A stretch of DNA of 51,497 nucleotides from JAPLKX01 sp035530195. Its GTDB lineage: Bacteria > Hydrogenedentota > Hydrogenedentia > Hydrogenedentales > SLHB01. Where the stretch lies: positions 1 to 51,497 of the forward strand of contig DATKVG010000086.1 in the NCBI GenBank assembly GCA_035530195.1, read 5' to 3'. A model generated the notes under the pieces. The model was not told the origin of the DNA. It saw nothing but the letters and a program-made list of their open reading frames with translations, and ran no database searches. Shown here piece by piece: positions 41,285 to 49,464 of the stretch. The position numbers and the translations under genes were made by a program. Each line of letters begins with the position of its first letter. Within the stretch, counting starts at the first letter, position 1.

Positions 41285-42580
41285 TCAGATCGACTCCAAC
41301 GCGACGCGATCCGTCAGCCAGCCCGCAACCTCGTCCATCTTCATCCGGACCTGCCCGAGCGTGTCACGGTCTCTCACGGTCACCGTCTCGTTTTCCTTCG
41401 TTTCATAATCGATCGTGATGCAGTACGGCGTGCCCGCCTCGTCCATCCGGCGGTACCGCCGACCGATCGCACCGCCCTGGTCGTAAAACGTGTTGAACTT
41501 CCGACGCAGCTTCCGCTCGAACGTCCGCGCAATCTCCGCAAGACCGTCCTTCTTCACCAGCGGAAACACCCCCGCCTTGATCGGCGCGATCCGCGGCGCA
41601 AACTTCATCACCACACGCGTCTCGCCCTCGATCTCGTCTTCCGCGTACGCCTCGCACAAAATCGCAAGGCACGTCCGGTCCACACCGCCCGATGGCTCGA
41701 TCACCGTCGGGATCAGACGCTCTTTCGTCTCCGGATCGAAAAACGACAAGTCCTTCCCGCTGTGTTTCGAGTGCGCCGTCAAATCAAATGCGCCACGGTT
41801 CGCTATACCCTGCAACTCACCCCAACCAAACGGAAACTCATACTCGATATCCACCGTCCGTTTCGAATAATGCGCCAGGCTCTCTTTCGGATGCTCGAAC
41901 CACCGCATCCGCCCCTCGCTAAGCCCCACGTCCTTGTACCACTGCCACGTCTTCTGCTGCCAGTCCTCGAACCACTTCGCCTCCTCCTGCTCCTTGCAGA
42001 AAAACTCGATCTCCATCTGCTCAAACTCGCGCGACCGGAAAATAAAATTACGCGGGTTCACCTCGTTCCGGAAACTCTTGCCGATCTGCGCAATACCAAA
42101 CGGGATCTTCATCCGCGACGTCGAGTAAATCTCCTTGAAATCAACAAAGATCGACTGGCACGTCTCCGGCCGCAGATATGTCTCGACCGCCGTATCTTCG
42201 CTCACACCCAGCCGCGTACGAAGCATGCTGTTGAACGCGCGCGGCTCCGTCAGTTCGCCCCCGCAATCCGGGCACCGCGGACCCTCGAGATGATCCGCGC
42301 GAAACCGGTGCTTGCACTCCTTGCAATCAACCAGCATGTCATGGAACTGCTCGACGTGCCCGCTCGCCACCCACACGTCCGGGTGCATGATGATGCTCGC
42401 ATCCAGCCCCACCATGTCCTCCCGCCGCTGAACAAACACGTACCACCAATGATCTTTAACGTTCCGCTTTAATTCCACACCGAGGGGACCGTAGTCCCAG
42501 CAGCCGTTGACCCCGCCGTAGATGCCGCTCGACTGGAATATGAATCCCCGCCGTTTCGCAAGACTGACAATCTTTTCCAC
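41285..42580 (-). CDS. glyS: Glycyl-tRNA synthetase, homodimeric type
   Basis: Class II synthetase that charges tRNA-Gly. It has 431 residues. The opening GFIFQSSGIYGGVNGCWDYG and FGPLGVELK-like segment, a Cys4 zinc site (CKECKHRF...CPDCGGEL), and motif 2 FRNEVNPRNFIFRSREFEQM are present. So is motif 3 around PSGGVDRTCLAIL. IAPIKAGVFPL begins the anticodon-binding domain. This is the alpha2 bacterial/eukaryotic-like form, not alpha2beta2. GTG 42580 has GGAG 8 bases upstream. Confidence 0.97.
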   Translation of the reverse strand: MEKIVSLAKRRGFIFQSSGIYGGVNGCWDYGPLGVELKRNVKDHWWYVFVQRREDMVGLDASIIMHPDVWVASGHVEQFHDMLVDCKECKHRFRADHLEGPRCPDCGGELTEPRAFNSMLRTRLGVSEDTAVETYLRPETCQSIFVDFKEIYSTSRMKIPFGIAQIGKSFRNEVNPRNFIFRSREFEQMEIEFFCKEQEEAKWFEDWQQKTWQWYKDVGLSEGRMRWFEHPKESLAHYSKRTVDIEYEFPFGWGELQGIANRGAFDLTAHSKHSGKDLSFFDPETKERLIPTVIEPSGGVDRTCLAILCEAYAEDEIEGETRVVMKFAPRIAPIKAGVFPLVKKDGLAEIARTFERKLRRKFNTFYDQGGAIGRRYRRMDEAGTPYCITIDYETKENETVTVRDRDTLGQVRMKMDEVAGWLTDRVALESI

Positions 42581-42653
42581 CTCGGAAAACTCCCACTAAG
42601 AACCCTTGGCTGAATGAACTGATGGTAAACCAGAAAATGCCCGGAAAAAGCGA

Positions 42654-42683
42654 ATTATAACGCCCAAAGGCCGCCCAACACAA
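42654..42683 (-). promoter_or_regulatory. Sigma70-type promoter for glyS
   Basis: On the minus strand TTGTGT (42683-42678), an 18-bp spacer and a perfect TATAAT (42659-42654), about 74 bp upstream of the GTG. Confidence 0.5.
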
Positions 42684-42746
42684 ACCCCATTTCTATAGGT
42701 CATATTGGGCCTGCCTTCTTCCTCCTACCTCGATTGTCGAGTCTTC

Positions 42747-42775
42747 TTTACTCGTTCGCTCGACCGCGCTATCAT
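42747..42775 (+). promoter_or_regulatory. Possible promoter of the acyl-CoA dehydrogenase gene
   Basis: TTTACT (42747-42752), a 17-bp spacer and TATCAT (42770-42775), 20 bp before ATG 42796. Confidence 0.4.
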
Positions 42776-42795
42776 ACGGTCAAAAGGAGGCCGCT

Positions 42796-44058
42796 ATGCT
42801 TCAAGACGTCCTGCTCTCGCCCGACGAACAATCCCTCCAGCGCGAGGTACGCGAATTCGCACGCGCCGTCTCACCCAACCTCCTCAAAGCCATGGACCGC
42901 GACGAAATCACATACCCCGACGAATTCGTCAAAGCACTCGCCGCAAGTAACCTGCTCGGGTTGCGGTTCCCGCCCGAATACGGCGGCCGCGGCCTCAACT
43001 GGACCGCCGAAATGGCCGCGCTCGAAGAAATCGGCATTCTGGGTATGGCGCTGGGATGCGCGTTTTCAATGCCGTCAATCGTCGGCGAGGCCCTGATGCG
43101 CCTTGGCACCGACGAGCAAAGAGACCGGTACCTCCGCCCCATGTTGCGGGGCGAGTTAGTTGCCGCCGAGGCCCTCACCGAACCACGCGGCGGCACCGAC
43201 TTCTTCGGCGCCACAACGCGCGCCGCGCTCAGCGACGGACATTTCACCGTCCGCGGCCAAAAACGGTTCGTCGTCGGCGCGGAACGAGCCGATTTCTTCC
43301 TCGTTTATTGCTGCACCAACCCCGACGGCAAGCCCCACGAACGGATCAGCCTCCTCCTCATTGAAAAAGACCGCAAGGGCGTCGAGACCTCATACCACTA
43401 CGGCCTGCTCGGCACGCGCGGCGGCGGCACCGGCCGAATCCTGTTCCGCGACGTCACGGTCCCCCAGGAAAACCTCATCGGCGCAATCAACGCCGGCGCG
43501 GATGCGTTTAACATCATGATGGTGCCCGAACGACTCACCTCCGCCGGCGGCGCGCTCGGCCTCGCTCGAGCCGCACTCGGCGTCGCAACCCGATACGCCG
43601 ACAGGCGGCACGCGTTCGGCAAAAAAATCCGCGCATTCCAGGGAGTCAGCTTCAAAATCGCCGAAGCCGTCACGCGCCTCGACGCCGCACGCGCACTCGC
43701 TCACTCCGCGGCAAAAGCCGCAGACGCCCAGTTGCCGTCAACCCGCCGGCTCGTCAGCGAAGCCAAGAAGTTCGCTACCGAAACTTGCTGGGACGTCTGC
43801 AACATCGCCATGCAAGTCATGGGCGGCATCGGATACACCAACGTCTTCCCCATCGAACGCATGGTGCGCGACGCACGACTCGCTCAAATCTGGACCGGCA
43901 CTTCCGAGGTCATGAATCTCCTCATCCAGCACGAATTCTTCCAGGAAACACTCGCCGATGCCCACCCCCCGAGAGATTCCGAACTCGACGCACAAGAAGC
44001 CACCGCGCAAGACGAAAAAGTCTACGAAGACAAAGAAATGTGGACCAAAGGCTGGTAG
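42796..44058 (+). CDS. Acyl-CoA dehydrogenase family protein
   Basis: FAD-dependent alpha,beta-dehydrogenation of an acyl-CoA. The 420-residue protein contains AAEALTEPRGGTDFFGATTR (FAD/substrate region), RRHAFGKKI and VMGGIGYTNVFPIERMVRD. The usual C-terminal catalytic Glu (IYEGT) is T367 in IWTGTSEVM. Instead E245 in VPERLTSAGGALGLARAAL sits where isovaleryl-CoA dehydrogenase has its base, so an IVD-like catalytic layout is likely. A charged C-terminal tail of ~35 residues is extra. AGGAGG lies upstream. No ETF genes are nearby. Confidence 0.93.
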   Translation: MLQDVLLSPDEQSLQREVREFARAVSPNLLKAMDRDEITYPDEFVKALAASNLLGLRFPPEYGGRGLNWTAEMAALEEIGILGMALGCAFSMPSIVGEALMRLGTDEQRDRYLRPMLRGELVAAEALTEPRGGTDFFGATTRAALSDGHFTVRGQKRFVVGAERADFFLVYCCTNPDGKPHERISLLLIEKDRKGVETSYHYGLLGTRGGGTGRILFRDVTVPQENLIGAINAGADAFNIMMVPERLTSAGGALGLARAALGVATRYADRRHAFGKKIRAFQGVSFKIAEAVTRLDAARALAHSAAKAADAQLPSTRRLVSEAKKFATETCWDVCNIAMQVMGGIGYTNVFPIERMVRDARLAQIWTGTSEVMNLLIQHEFFQETLADAHPPRDSELDAQEATAQDEKVYEDKEMWTKGW

Positions 44059-44130
44059 GAGATTTGAGATTGCCGACTTGTGCGCCGGGGCGCATTGCAG
44101 ATTCATTTCAGATCTCAAAGGTTTCCTTTT

Positions 44131-44158
44131 CATCCTTCATCCTTCATCCTTCATCCTT
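44131..44158. repeat. 7-bp-period array (CATCCTT x4) overlapping the arfB stop
   Basis: Four perfect copies. The arfB TGA (44146-44144) and its last codons (KDEG) are made of the repeat. Confidence 0.92.
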
Positions 44159-44566
44159 CACGCCCCCTCGTCCCCGTTTCACCTCACCACGCCGCCGCTT
44201 CTCCTCCAGCCGCTTCTTTCGCGCCGTCCGCGTCGGCCGCGTTGGGCGCCTCTTCGGCGTCACCGCCGCCGCCTTCCGGATCCACTCGATCAGCCGCGCC
44301 AACGCGTCCTCCCGGTTCTTATCCTGCGTCCGGTACCGCCGCGCGTCAATTACCAGCACACCCTCATCCGTCACACGCTTCCCACCGATCCGCAAAAGCC
44401 GATCCCGAACGTGTTCCGGCAAGTTCCGGCTTCCCGCCACGTCAAAACGCAACTGCACCGCCGTCGATACCTTGTTCACGTTCTGCCCACCGGGCCCCGA
44501 CGCCCGAACAAACGTCTCCTCGATCTCCGACTCGTCAATCGCGATCGCATCCGTCACGCGCACCAT
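44144..44566 (-). CDS. arfB: Alternative ribosome-rescue factor ArfB (peptidyl-tRNA hydrolase, GGQ domain)
   Basis: Releases peptides from ribosomes stalled without a stop codon. The 140-residue protein has the GGQ motif in VRASGPGGQNVNKVSTAVQL (about residues 20-39) and LRIGGKRVTDEGVLVIDARR. The strongly basic tail (KRRPTRPTRTARKKRLEEKR) is the part that enters the mRNA channel. Length matches E. coli ArfB. The final residues VKDEG come from a 7-bp array running through the stop codon, so the natural end may have shifted. Confidence 0.95.
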   Translation of the reverse strand: MVRVTDAIAIDESEIEETFVRASGPGGQNVNKVSTAVQLRFDVAGSRNLPEHVRDRLLRIGGKRVTDEGVLVIDARRYRTQDKNREDALARLIEWIRKAAAVTPKRRPTRPTRTARKKRLEEKRRRGEVKRGRGGVKDEG

Positions 44567-44585
44567 CGCAGTCCCTCATAAACAT

Positions 44586-44609
44586 GGGCCGGGTCCCCAA
44601 ACCCGGCCC
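44586..44609. other. Perfect 9-bp hairpin between gnd and arfB
   Basis: gggccgggt (44586-44594) and acccggccc (44601-44609) with a 6-base loop. No T-run follows on either strand, so it is not a canonical terminator. Confidence 0.7.
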
Positions 44610-44615
44610 TTATCC

Positions 44616-44646
44616 GTCCGATCCGTCCGATCCGTCCGATCGGTCT
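44616..44646. repeat. 9-bp-period GTCC array starting at the gnd stop codon
   Basis: GTCC at 44616, 44625 and 44634, and GTCT at 44643, which merges with the gnd stop TAG (44647-44645). Confidence 0.85.
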
Positions 44647-46096
44647 ACACAACATACGTCGAAGCCGACGTCGTCCCGCCCCGGCCCGTCCAGTTCGTGT
44701 GAAAAACCTCGCCGCGCGGCTTGTCCACGCGCTCGTACGTATGCGCACCGAAATAATCCCGCTGCGCCTGCAACAGGTTCGCCGGCAGCCGGCCCGTCCT
44801 GTACCCATCGAAATACGCCAGCGCCGACGTCACCGCCGGCATTGGAATGCCCGCCTGCACCGCCGACGTTACCACCCGGCGCCACGCGGTCTGCGCGCCG
44901 CTCACCGCTTTCGTGAAAAACGGGTCGAGCAGAAGGTTCACCAGGCCCGGATCCCGATCGAATGCCTTCTTGATCTTGCCAAGGAACGCCGACCGGATAA
45001 TGCACCCGCCGCGCCACATCAACGCGATCCCGCCGTAATTCAGGTTCCACCCGTACTCTTTCGCGGCGGCCCGCATCAACTGGTACCCCTGCGCGTAACT
45101 CACGATCTTCGACGCATACAGCGCCTTCCGCAGGTAGTTCACAAACACGGTTTTGTCCACCTTGATGCGCCTCACCCTGCCCTTGATTTTCCCTGACGCC
45201 GATACACGCTCGTCTTTCAACGCCGACAGGCACCGCGCAAACACCGCCTCCGCGATCAGCGTCAGCGGCTGGCCCTCGTCCAGCGCTGAGATCACCGTCC
45301 ATTTGCCCGTCCCCTTCTGCCCCGCCGTATCGAGGATCAAATCAACAACATAATTCCCCTCGTCGTCTTTATACCCAAGAATGTCCCGCGTGATCTCAAT
45401 CAAATACGAGTCCAACTCGCCACGGTTCCATTCCGCGAACACCGCATGCATCTCATCGTTCGACATGCCCAGACCGTCTTTCATCATCTGGTAGGTCTCG
45501 CAGATCATCTGCATGTCGCCGTACTCGATGCCGTTGTGCACCATCTTCACAAAATGCCCCGCGCCGCCTTCCCCCACCCAGTCGCAGCACGGCGTGCCAT
45601 CGGACGTTTTGGCCGCGATCGCCTGCAAGACCGGTTTCACGTGTTCCCACGCCGACGGCGAGCCCCCCGGCATGATCGACGGCCCGATCAGCGCGCCTTC
45701 CTCGCCGCCCGACACGCCCGTGCCGATATATCGCAGCCCCTTGCCCTCGACGTACTGCGTCCGCCGGATCGTGTCGGGGAAATGGCTGTTGCCCCCATCG
45801 ATGATGATGTCGCCGGGTTCGAGGTGCGGGATGAGCAGTTCGATGAAATCATCCACCGCTTTCCCCGCCTTCACCATCAGCATGATCTTCCGCGGCGTCT
45901 TCAAATTCGCCGCCAGATCCTCGATGCTGTGGCAACCCACGATGTTCTTACCCGCGCCCCGGCCCGTCACAAAAGCATCCACCTTCGACACGGTCCGGTT
46001 AAACACCGCCACCCCAAACCCTTTGCTCTCCATGTTCAACACAAGGTTCTCGCCCATCACCGCAAGACCAATCAAACCCATGTCCATTTTCGACAT
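44645..46096 (-). CDS. gnd: 6-phosphogluconate dehydrogenase, decarboxylating
   Basis: Oxidises 6-phosphogluconate to ribulose 5-phosphate, CO2 and NADPH. It has 483 residues, the long (E. coli-type) form. GLIGLAVMGENLVLNMESKG is the dinucleotide-binding start. IIIDGGNSHFPDTIRRTQ, the substrate signature GTGVSGGEEGALIGPSIMPG, KMVHNGIEYGDMQ and ILDTAGQKGTGKWTVISALD are all present. ATG 46096 and GTG 46099 are both possible starts, with AAGGAG upstream. It follows pfp on the minus strand, grouping two hexose-phosphate enzymes. Confidence 0.97.
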   Translation of the reverse strand: MSKMDMGLIGLAVMGENLVLNMESKGFGVAVFNRTVSKVDAFVTGRGAGKNIVGCHSIEDLAANLKTPRKIMLMVKAGKAVDDFIELLIPHLEPGDIIIDGGNSHFPDTIRRTQYVEGKGLRYIGTGVSGGEEGALIGPSIMPGGSPSAWEHVKPVLQAIAAKTSDGTPCCDWVGEGGAGHFVKMVHNGIEYGDMQMICETYQMMKDGLGMSNDEMHAVFAEWNRGELDSYLIEITRDILGYKDDEGNYVVDLILDTAGQKGTGKWTVISALDEGQPLTLIAEAVFARCLSALKDERVSASGKIKGRVRRIKVDKTVFVNYLRKALYASKIVSYAQGYQLMRAAAKEYGWNLNYGGIALMWRGGCIIRSAFLGKIKKAFDRDPGLVNLLLDPFFTKAVSGAQTAWRRVVTSAVQAGIPMPAVTSALAYFDGYRTGRLPANLLQAQRDYFGAHTYERVDKPRGEVFHTNWTGRGGTTSASTYVV

Positions 46097-46117
46097 CACT
46101 CGCTCTCCTTAGCTGTT

Positions 46118-46150
46118 GGGACGCCCCCCGGCAGTTGTGGGGGGTGTCCC
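46118..46150. repeat. GGGACGCCCC palindrome, 33 bp
   Basis: Arms gggacgcccccc (46118-46129) and ggggggtgtccc (46139-46150), then TTTTTT on the plus strand. The two ends gggacgccccccg and tgtggggggtgtccc are identical to those of the copy inside pdxB; only the loop differs. Confidence 0.88.
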
Positions 46151-46158
46151 TTTTTTGA

Positions 46159-47448
46159 TCATTTCTTCCTGGCGCCCTCCAGCACATATGCCGGCAGTTT
46201 CTTCTCCGCAAACACCCGCTTGAACCGCGCAAACCGCTGACGACCGTTCACCACCGGCACGCTCGCCCAATCCTCACCCACCAGCGGTTTCGCGTACCGC
46301 ACAAAATCGTCCGTCACGTCAATCTTGCTCTTCGACAGCCACGCCTTCGGGAACGACCGCTCGCTGTTCGCCACGTCCGCAAGCGAGACCTTGTCATACT
46401 CAACATCGTAAATCACCCCCGGCTTCCGCAGGATCGTCGCCATATATCCCGTCTCTCCCGCCTGCGCGATCGTCACCGCCTTCTGCCCCACCTTGTATGC
46501 CTCGTCCAGGTCTACCACCGACGCGTACACGCACGTATCCCGCTGGTCCGTTCCCGATACCTGACCGCGCGCCGCGCCGCCAACCGGCAGGCCGCGGTCG
46601 TTCAGCATGTTCACAACCTGTTGCGCAACCGTCGTCTTCGACGCACTGTACTGCGCGTGGCCAAAACTGTCCTTCGTGAAACCGAGGTCGCCAAGGTCGA
46701 AGCCTTCGCTCACCACCACGATGCACCGCCCGCTCCGTTTCAATTCGTCGTTCACGCGGTCGCACATCTCCTCGCCCGTCACGCCCGACTCCGCCAGGTA
46801 GATTTGCAGCGGCATCTCACGTTTCGGGTCCGCCAACCGCGCCGCTGCCGGGATAAATCCGATCTTTCGCCCCATCGCCTGCAACACCAGCACCGGATCC
46901 GCCGGCGACGACCCCGCGTTCTCTTCGTTCGCGTTCTGAACGATGCCCATCCAATACCGCGCTACGCTGCCATACCCCGGCGTGTGGTCGATCAGCTTGA
47001 ACTCGCTGTCGCCCACGTCGTTGTCGATCGTTTTCGGCACTCCCACCGCGACAAGCTCCAGCCCCTTCTCCCGCGCCAGGTCGCTCACCTTGTTTGCTGT
47101 GTCCATCGAATCATTGCCGCCGTTATAAAAAAAGTAGCCAACGTCGTGCGCCTTCATCACGTCGATCACGCGCTGGAAATCCGCGGCCTGGTTCTTTTTC
47201 AGCTTATACCGGCAAGTCCCGATCGAGCCCGCCGCCGGCGTATACCGCAGCAGCGCTACCTCCTCCTCATCCTGCGCGCTCAAATCGAGCAACTCCTCCT
47301 TCAACACCCCCTCGATCCCGTGCCAACCCGCATAAACCTTCCCAAACGTCCCCGGAAACAGCCGGCACGTCTCGATCATGCCCCGCAACGAACTGTTAAT
47401 AACCGGGCTCGGCCCGCCCGACTGCGCTACTATCGCATTCCGCCCCAT
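46159..47448 (-). CDS. pfp: Pyrophosphate-dependent 6-phosphofructokinase
   Basis: Reversibly phosphorylates fructose 6-phosphate using PPi. The 429-residue protein starts with AIVAQSGGPSPVINSSLRGM. The phosphoryl-donor loop is NGGNDSMDT, where ATP-dependent enzymes have GGDGS. The catalytic segment PKTIDND has Lys in place of the Gly of ATP-PFK (PGTIDND), the known PPi hallmark. VLQAMGRKIGFIPAAARLAD binds fructose 6-phosphate. AGGAG lies 8 bases before the ATG. PPi could be supplied by ppdK working in the PEP direction. Confidence 0.93.
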   Translation of the reverse strand: MGRNAIVAQSGGPSPVINSSLRGMIETCRLFPGTFGKVYAGWHGIEGVLKEELLDLSAQDEEEVALLRYTPAAGSIGTCRYKLKKNQAADFQRVIDVMKAHDVGYFFYNGGNDSMDTANKVSDLAREKGLELVAVGVPKTIDNDVGDSEFKLIDHTPGYGSVARYWMGIVQNANEENAGSSPADPVLVLQAMGRKIGFIPAAARLADPKREMPLQIYLAESGVTGEEMCDRVNDELKRSGRCIVVVSEGFDLGDLGFTKDSFGHAQYSASKTTVAQQVVNMLNDRGLPVGGAARGQVSGTDQRDTCVYASVVDLDEAYKVGQKAVTIAQAGETGYMATILRKPGVIYDVEYDKVSLADVANSERSFPKAWLSKSKIDVTDDFVRYAKPLVGEDWASVPVVNGRQRFARFKRVFAEKKLPAYVLEGARKK

Positions 47449-47466
47449 CAGCTTATCTCCTGCGTC

Positions 47467-47575
47467 GGGACGCCCCCCCGGGCAGGTCCCTCTGTTATCA
47501 TTTCATTCATTTGTGGTGCGGGCGTCTCGCCTGCACGATTAGGTCCCTTCCGTCCTTTATGTCCCTTTCCCTTCT
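47467..47575. repeat. Composite repeat: degenerate GGGAC palindrome, GCGGGCGTCTCGCCTGC palindrome and 9-bp GTCC array (module 2)
   Basis: A degenerate palindrome (47467-47490) is followed by tgcgggcgtctcgcctgca (47517-47535). After 7 bases GTCC occurs at 47543, 47552 and 47561. The gap between pfp and the TPR gene holds nothing else except the 7-bp array. Confidence 0.7.
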
Positions 47576-47586
47576 CCGCTTCCCTT

Positions 47587-47612
47587 AATCCGAAATCCGA
47601 AATCCGAAATCC
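47587..47612. repeat. 7-bp-period array (AATCCGA x3.7) directly after a stop codon
   Basis: Perfect units at 47587, 47594 and 47601 and a partial at 47608. It ends at the base before the TGA (47615-47613) of the TPR lipoprotein gene on the minus strand. Confidence 0.92.
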
Positions 47613-48203
47613 TCACTCCGGACCGTTCAAAACAATCTCCCGCCGGCCACTCGCGATCCGCTCCTTATACGCCCGGGCCGCCTCCATATTCGGGTTCGCC
47701 GCCAACACCCCATCCAGCGTCGACAACGCACCATGCTTATCCCCCGCCAGATACTGCGCAACCGCCTTATTCACCTCCACGTCCGCCTTCTCCTTCGCGC
47801 TCGCACGCTCCGACTGCTCCGAAAACAGGTTCAATGCGCGCCCGTAATGCGCTTCCGCCTCCTTGCGCCGCCCCATCTTCTCCAGCAACACCCCAAACGC
47901 AACGTACCCTTCCCCATCCGACGGCCTCAGTTTCACCAGCGTCTCCAACGCCGCCACCGCTTCCGCCCGCTTCCCCAGCTTATCCAGGATGGCCGCCTTG
48001 TTCACATACGCGCCGGCAAACTTCGCATCCAGCTTGATCGCGTCGTTCACCAGCAGCAACGCCTGGCTCATGTCGCCCTGCTTGAACGCCCGGTACGCCT
48101 GGTTGTTCAACTCAACCGCCTGACGCGGCGGCTCATGTTTCCCATCCGGCTGAAAGCACCCCACCGCAGTAATCGCCAGCAAAACCACGCCTAATCTACA
48201 CAT
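47613..48203 (-). CDS. TPR lipoprotein
   Basis: A 196-residue precursor beginning MCRLGVVLLAITAVGC with lipobox AVGC (Cys16). Four or five tetratricopeptide helices pairs follow: AVELNNQAYRAFKQGDMSQA, AYVNKAAILDKLGKRAEAVA, GYVAFGVLLEKMGRRKEAEA and VNKAVAQYLAGDKHGALSTL. Probably a membrane-anchored scaffold; the partner is unknown. ATG 48203 lies inside the end of the larA-like gene (8-bp overlap) with GGAG about 10 bases upstream, so it is co-translated. The frame upstream of 48203 is a shadow. Confidence 0.85.
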   Translation of the reverse strand: MCRLGVVLLAITAVGCFQPDGKHEPPRQAVELNNQAYRAFKQGDMSQALLLVNDAIKLDAKFAGAYVNKAAILDKLGKRAEAVAALETLVKLRPSDGEGYVAFGVLLEKMGRRKEAEAHYGRALNLFSEQSERASAKEKADVEVNKAVAQYLAGDKHGALSTLDGVLAANPNMEAARAYKERIASGRREIVLNGPE

Positions 48204-49461
48204 GTCTGTCCGACTCCAGTTTGTATAATATCTCGCCCGCGTTTGGCACCAGCAAATATCCCTCTTCTTCCCGATCCGTCCATTCCGCCGGCCGGATCGA
48301 CGCCGGGTTCCGGTATCCCAGGTTAATGCTCGCGCAAACACTCTCAGGGATTCCCGTCGCCAGTGTCACCCGAACCCGGCACCGCTCCTCCCCGTCCTCG
48401 CACGTACCAATTCCCCGAACGTGCGTCGAATGCGCCAGGATACCCCCGGGAATGTGCACGAAGTTTTCCATCTGCCTCAGGAAATAATCGCGCGTGTGAT
48501 ACCCAATCTGCCTTATCAAATGGCCGTGCGTCACGCTGATCTCGGTCACGTGCGGCCCAAGAATAATCAACTCGCCACCGTCCGCAACCACCGGCTCGCA
48601 CTTGTACATGCACTTCCCCGCTACCCACAAATCGTCGTACATCGCGGGCGCAACCGCCAAAACGCTCTTGAACGGCCGCCGTTTATAAACAATATGCGTC
48701 TCTTTCGACAAATCCGCCGCCGCGCTCCACGCATCCTCGCACGAACCGTAAAAAATCCCCTTCGCCGTCTTCCCCGTCACGTTCAGGCAAAAACATCGCC
48801 GCGCCACCGGTATCATCGACGCGGCACGGTCGATCACGTCCCGCACCGCCGTGTCTTTGCTCCCATTGATCACCGGGTTCGTGATCAACGCACCCAGCCA
48901 ATGAAACAAATTCAAAATCTCTTCGCCCGCTATCCCCGGGAAAAAATACTTGTTCCCACCGCTGAACCCCACCACCTCATGCGGAAACACCGGGCCCACC
49001 ACGCAAAGCAAATCATAATCAAGCACACACTTGTTGATCGCCACCTCCGCACGCTGCCGCATCATCCCCCGCGATAGCCGCTCGATCTCCTCCTCCGTAA
49101 TCGTCCCGATAACCGCCAGCGCCTCCTTGTTCTTCCACTCGTGGTTGTAGATGCCCACCTTCGCATACGTCCCCGAACGCTCCGCCGCCGTAATCCCCAG
49201 CAGCCGGTCGATCGCCTCATCGGTCATCGGCGGGTGCGTACCCAGCGCCACCAGGTAATCCAGCTTTTTCACACGCCCCTCGAGCGTCCCGCACAACGCA
49301 CGGAACATCGCCGCCATCGGCATGCTCCGCGTGCTGTCCGGGATGATGCACAACACCCGCTTCCCGTCGACGCCCTCGCCCGAAAACGCCCGATCAACGA
49401 ACCCACGCAAATCCTGGTCCGTCAAGTAGCCGTCTCTCGCTATCTGCGATAACACTCGCAA
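48196..49461 (-). CDS. larA: LarA-like (DUF2088) nickel-dependent racemase/epimerase family protein
   Basis: A 421-residue protein of the lactate racemase family, whose members use the nickel-pincer nucleotide cofactor. Family landmarks are VLCIIPDSTRSMPM, DYLVALGTHPPMTDEAIDRL, VVGFSGGNKYFFPGIAGEE (with the cofactor-linked Lys region) and VTHGHLIRQIGY. Substrate may be another 2-hydroxy acid. TTG 49461 is chosen because GAGG lies 8 bases upstream; GTG 49455 is next. No larB, larC or larE is in the window. It sits 3 bp after pdxB and overlaps the TPR gene, forming a three-gene operon. Confidence 0.82.
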   Translation of the reverse strand: MRVLSQIARDGYLTDQDLRGFVDRAFSGEGVDGKRVLCIIPDSTRSMPMAAMFRALCGTLEGRVKKLDYLVALGTHPPMTDEAIDRLLGITAAERSGTYAKVGIYNHEWKNKEALAVIGTITEEEIERLSRGMMRQRAEVAINKCVLDYDLLCVVGPVFPHEVVGFSGGNKYFFPGIAGEEILNLFHWLGALITNPVINGSKDTAVRDVIDRAASMIPVARRCFCLNVTGKTAKGIFYGSCEDAWSAAADLSKETHIVYKRRPFKSVLAVAPAMYDDLWVAGKCMYKCEPVVADGGELIILGPHVTEISVTHGHLIRQIGYHTRDYFLRQMENFVHIPGGILAHSTHVRGIGTCEDGEERCRVRVTLATGIPESVCASINLGYRNPASIRPAEWTDREEEGYLLVPNAGEILYKLESDRHV

Positions 49462-49464
49462 AAT

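Noticed and set aside
41183..41288. 106-bp inverted-repeat unit as an insertion element
   Set aside because: One arm overlaps the glyS 3' end, there is no second copy, and it is more simply a termination/hairpin region.
44131..44646. Short regularly spaced repeats as a CRISPR array
   Set aside because: Units are 7 or 9 bp with no 25-40 bp repeats or unique spacers, and no cas genes are present.
46118..46156. GGGACGCCCC hairpin followed by T6 as the pfp terminator
   Set aside because: The T-run is on the plus strand, whereas pfp and gnd are on the minus strand, and related copies occur inside pdxB and elsewhere.
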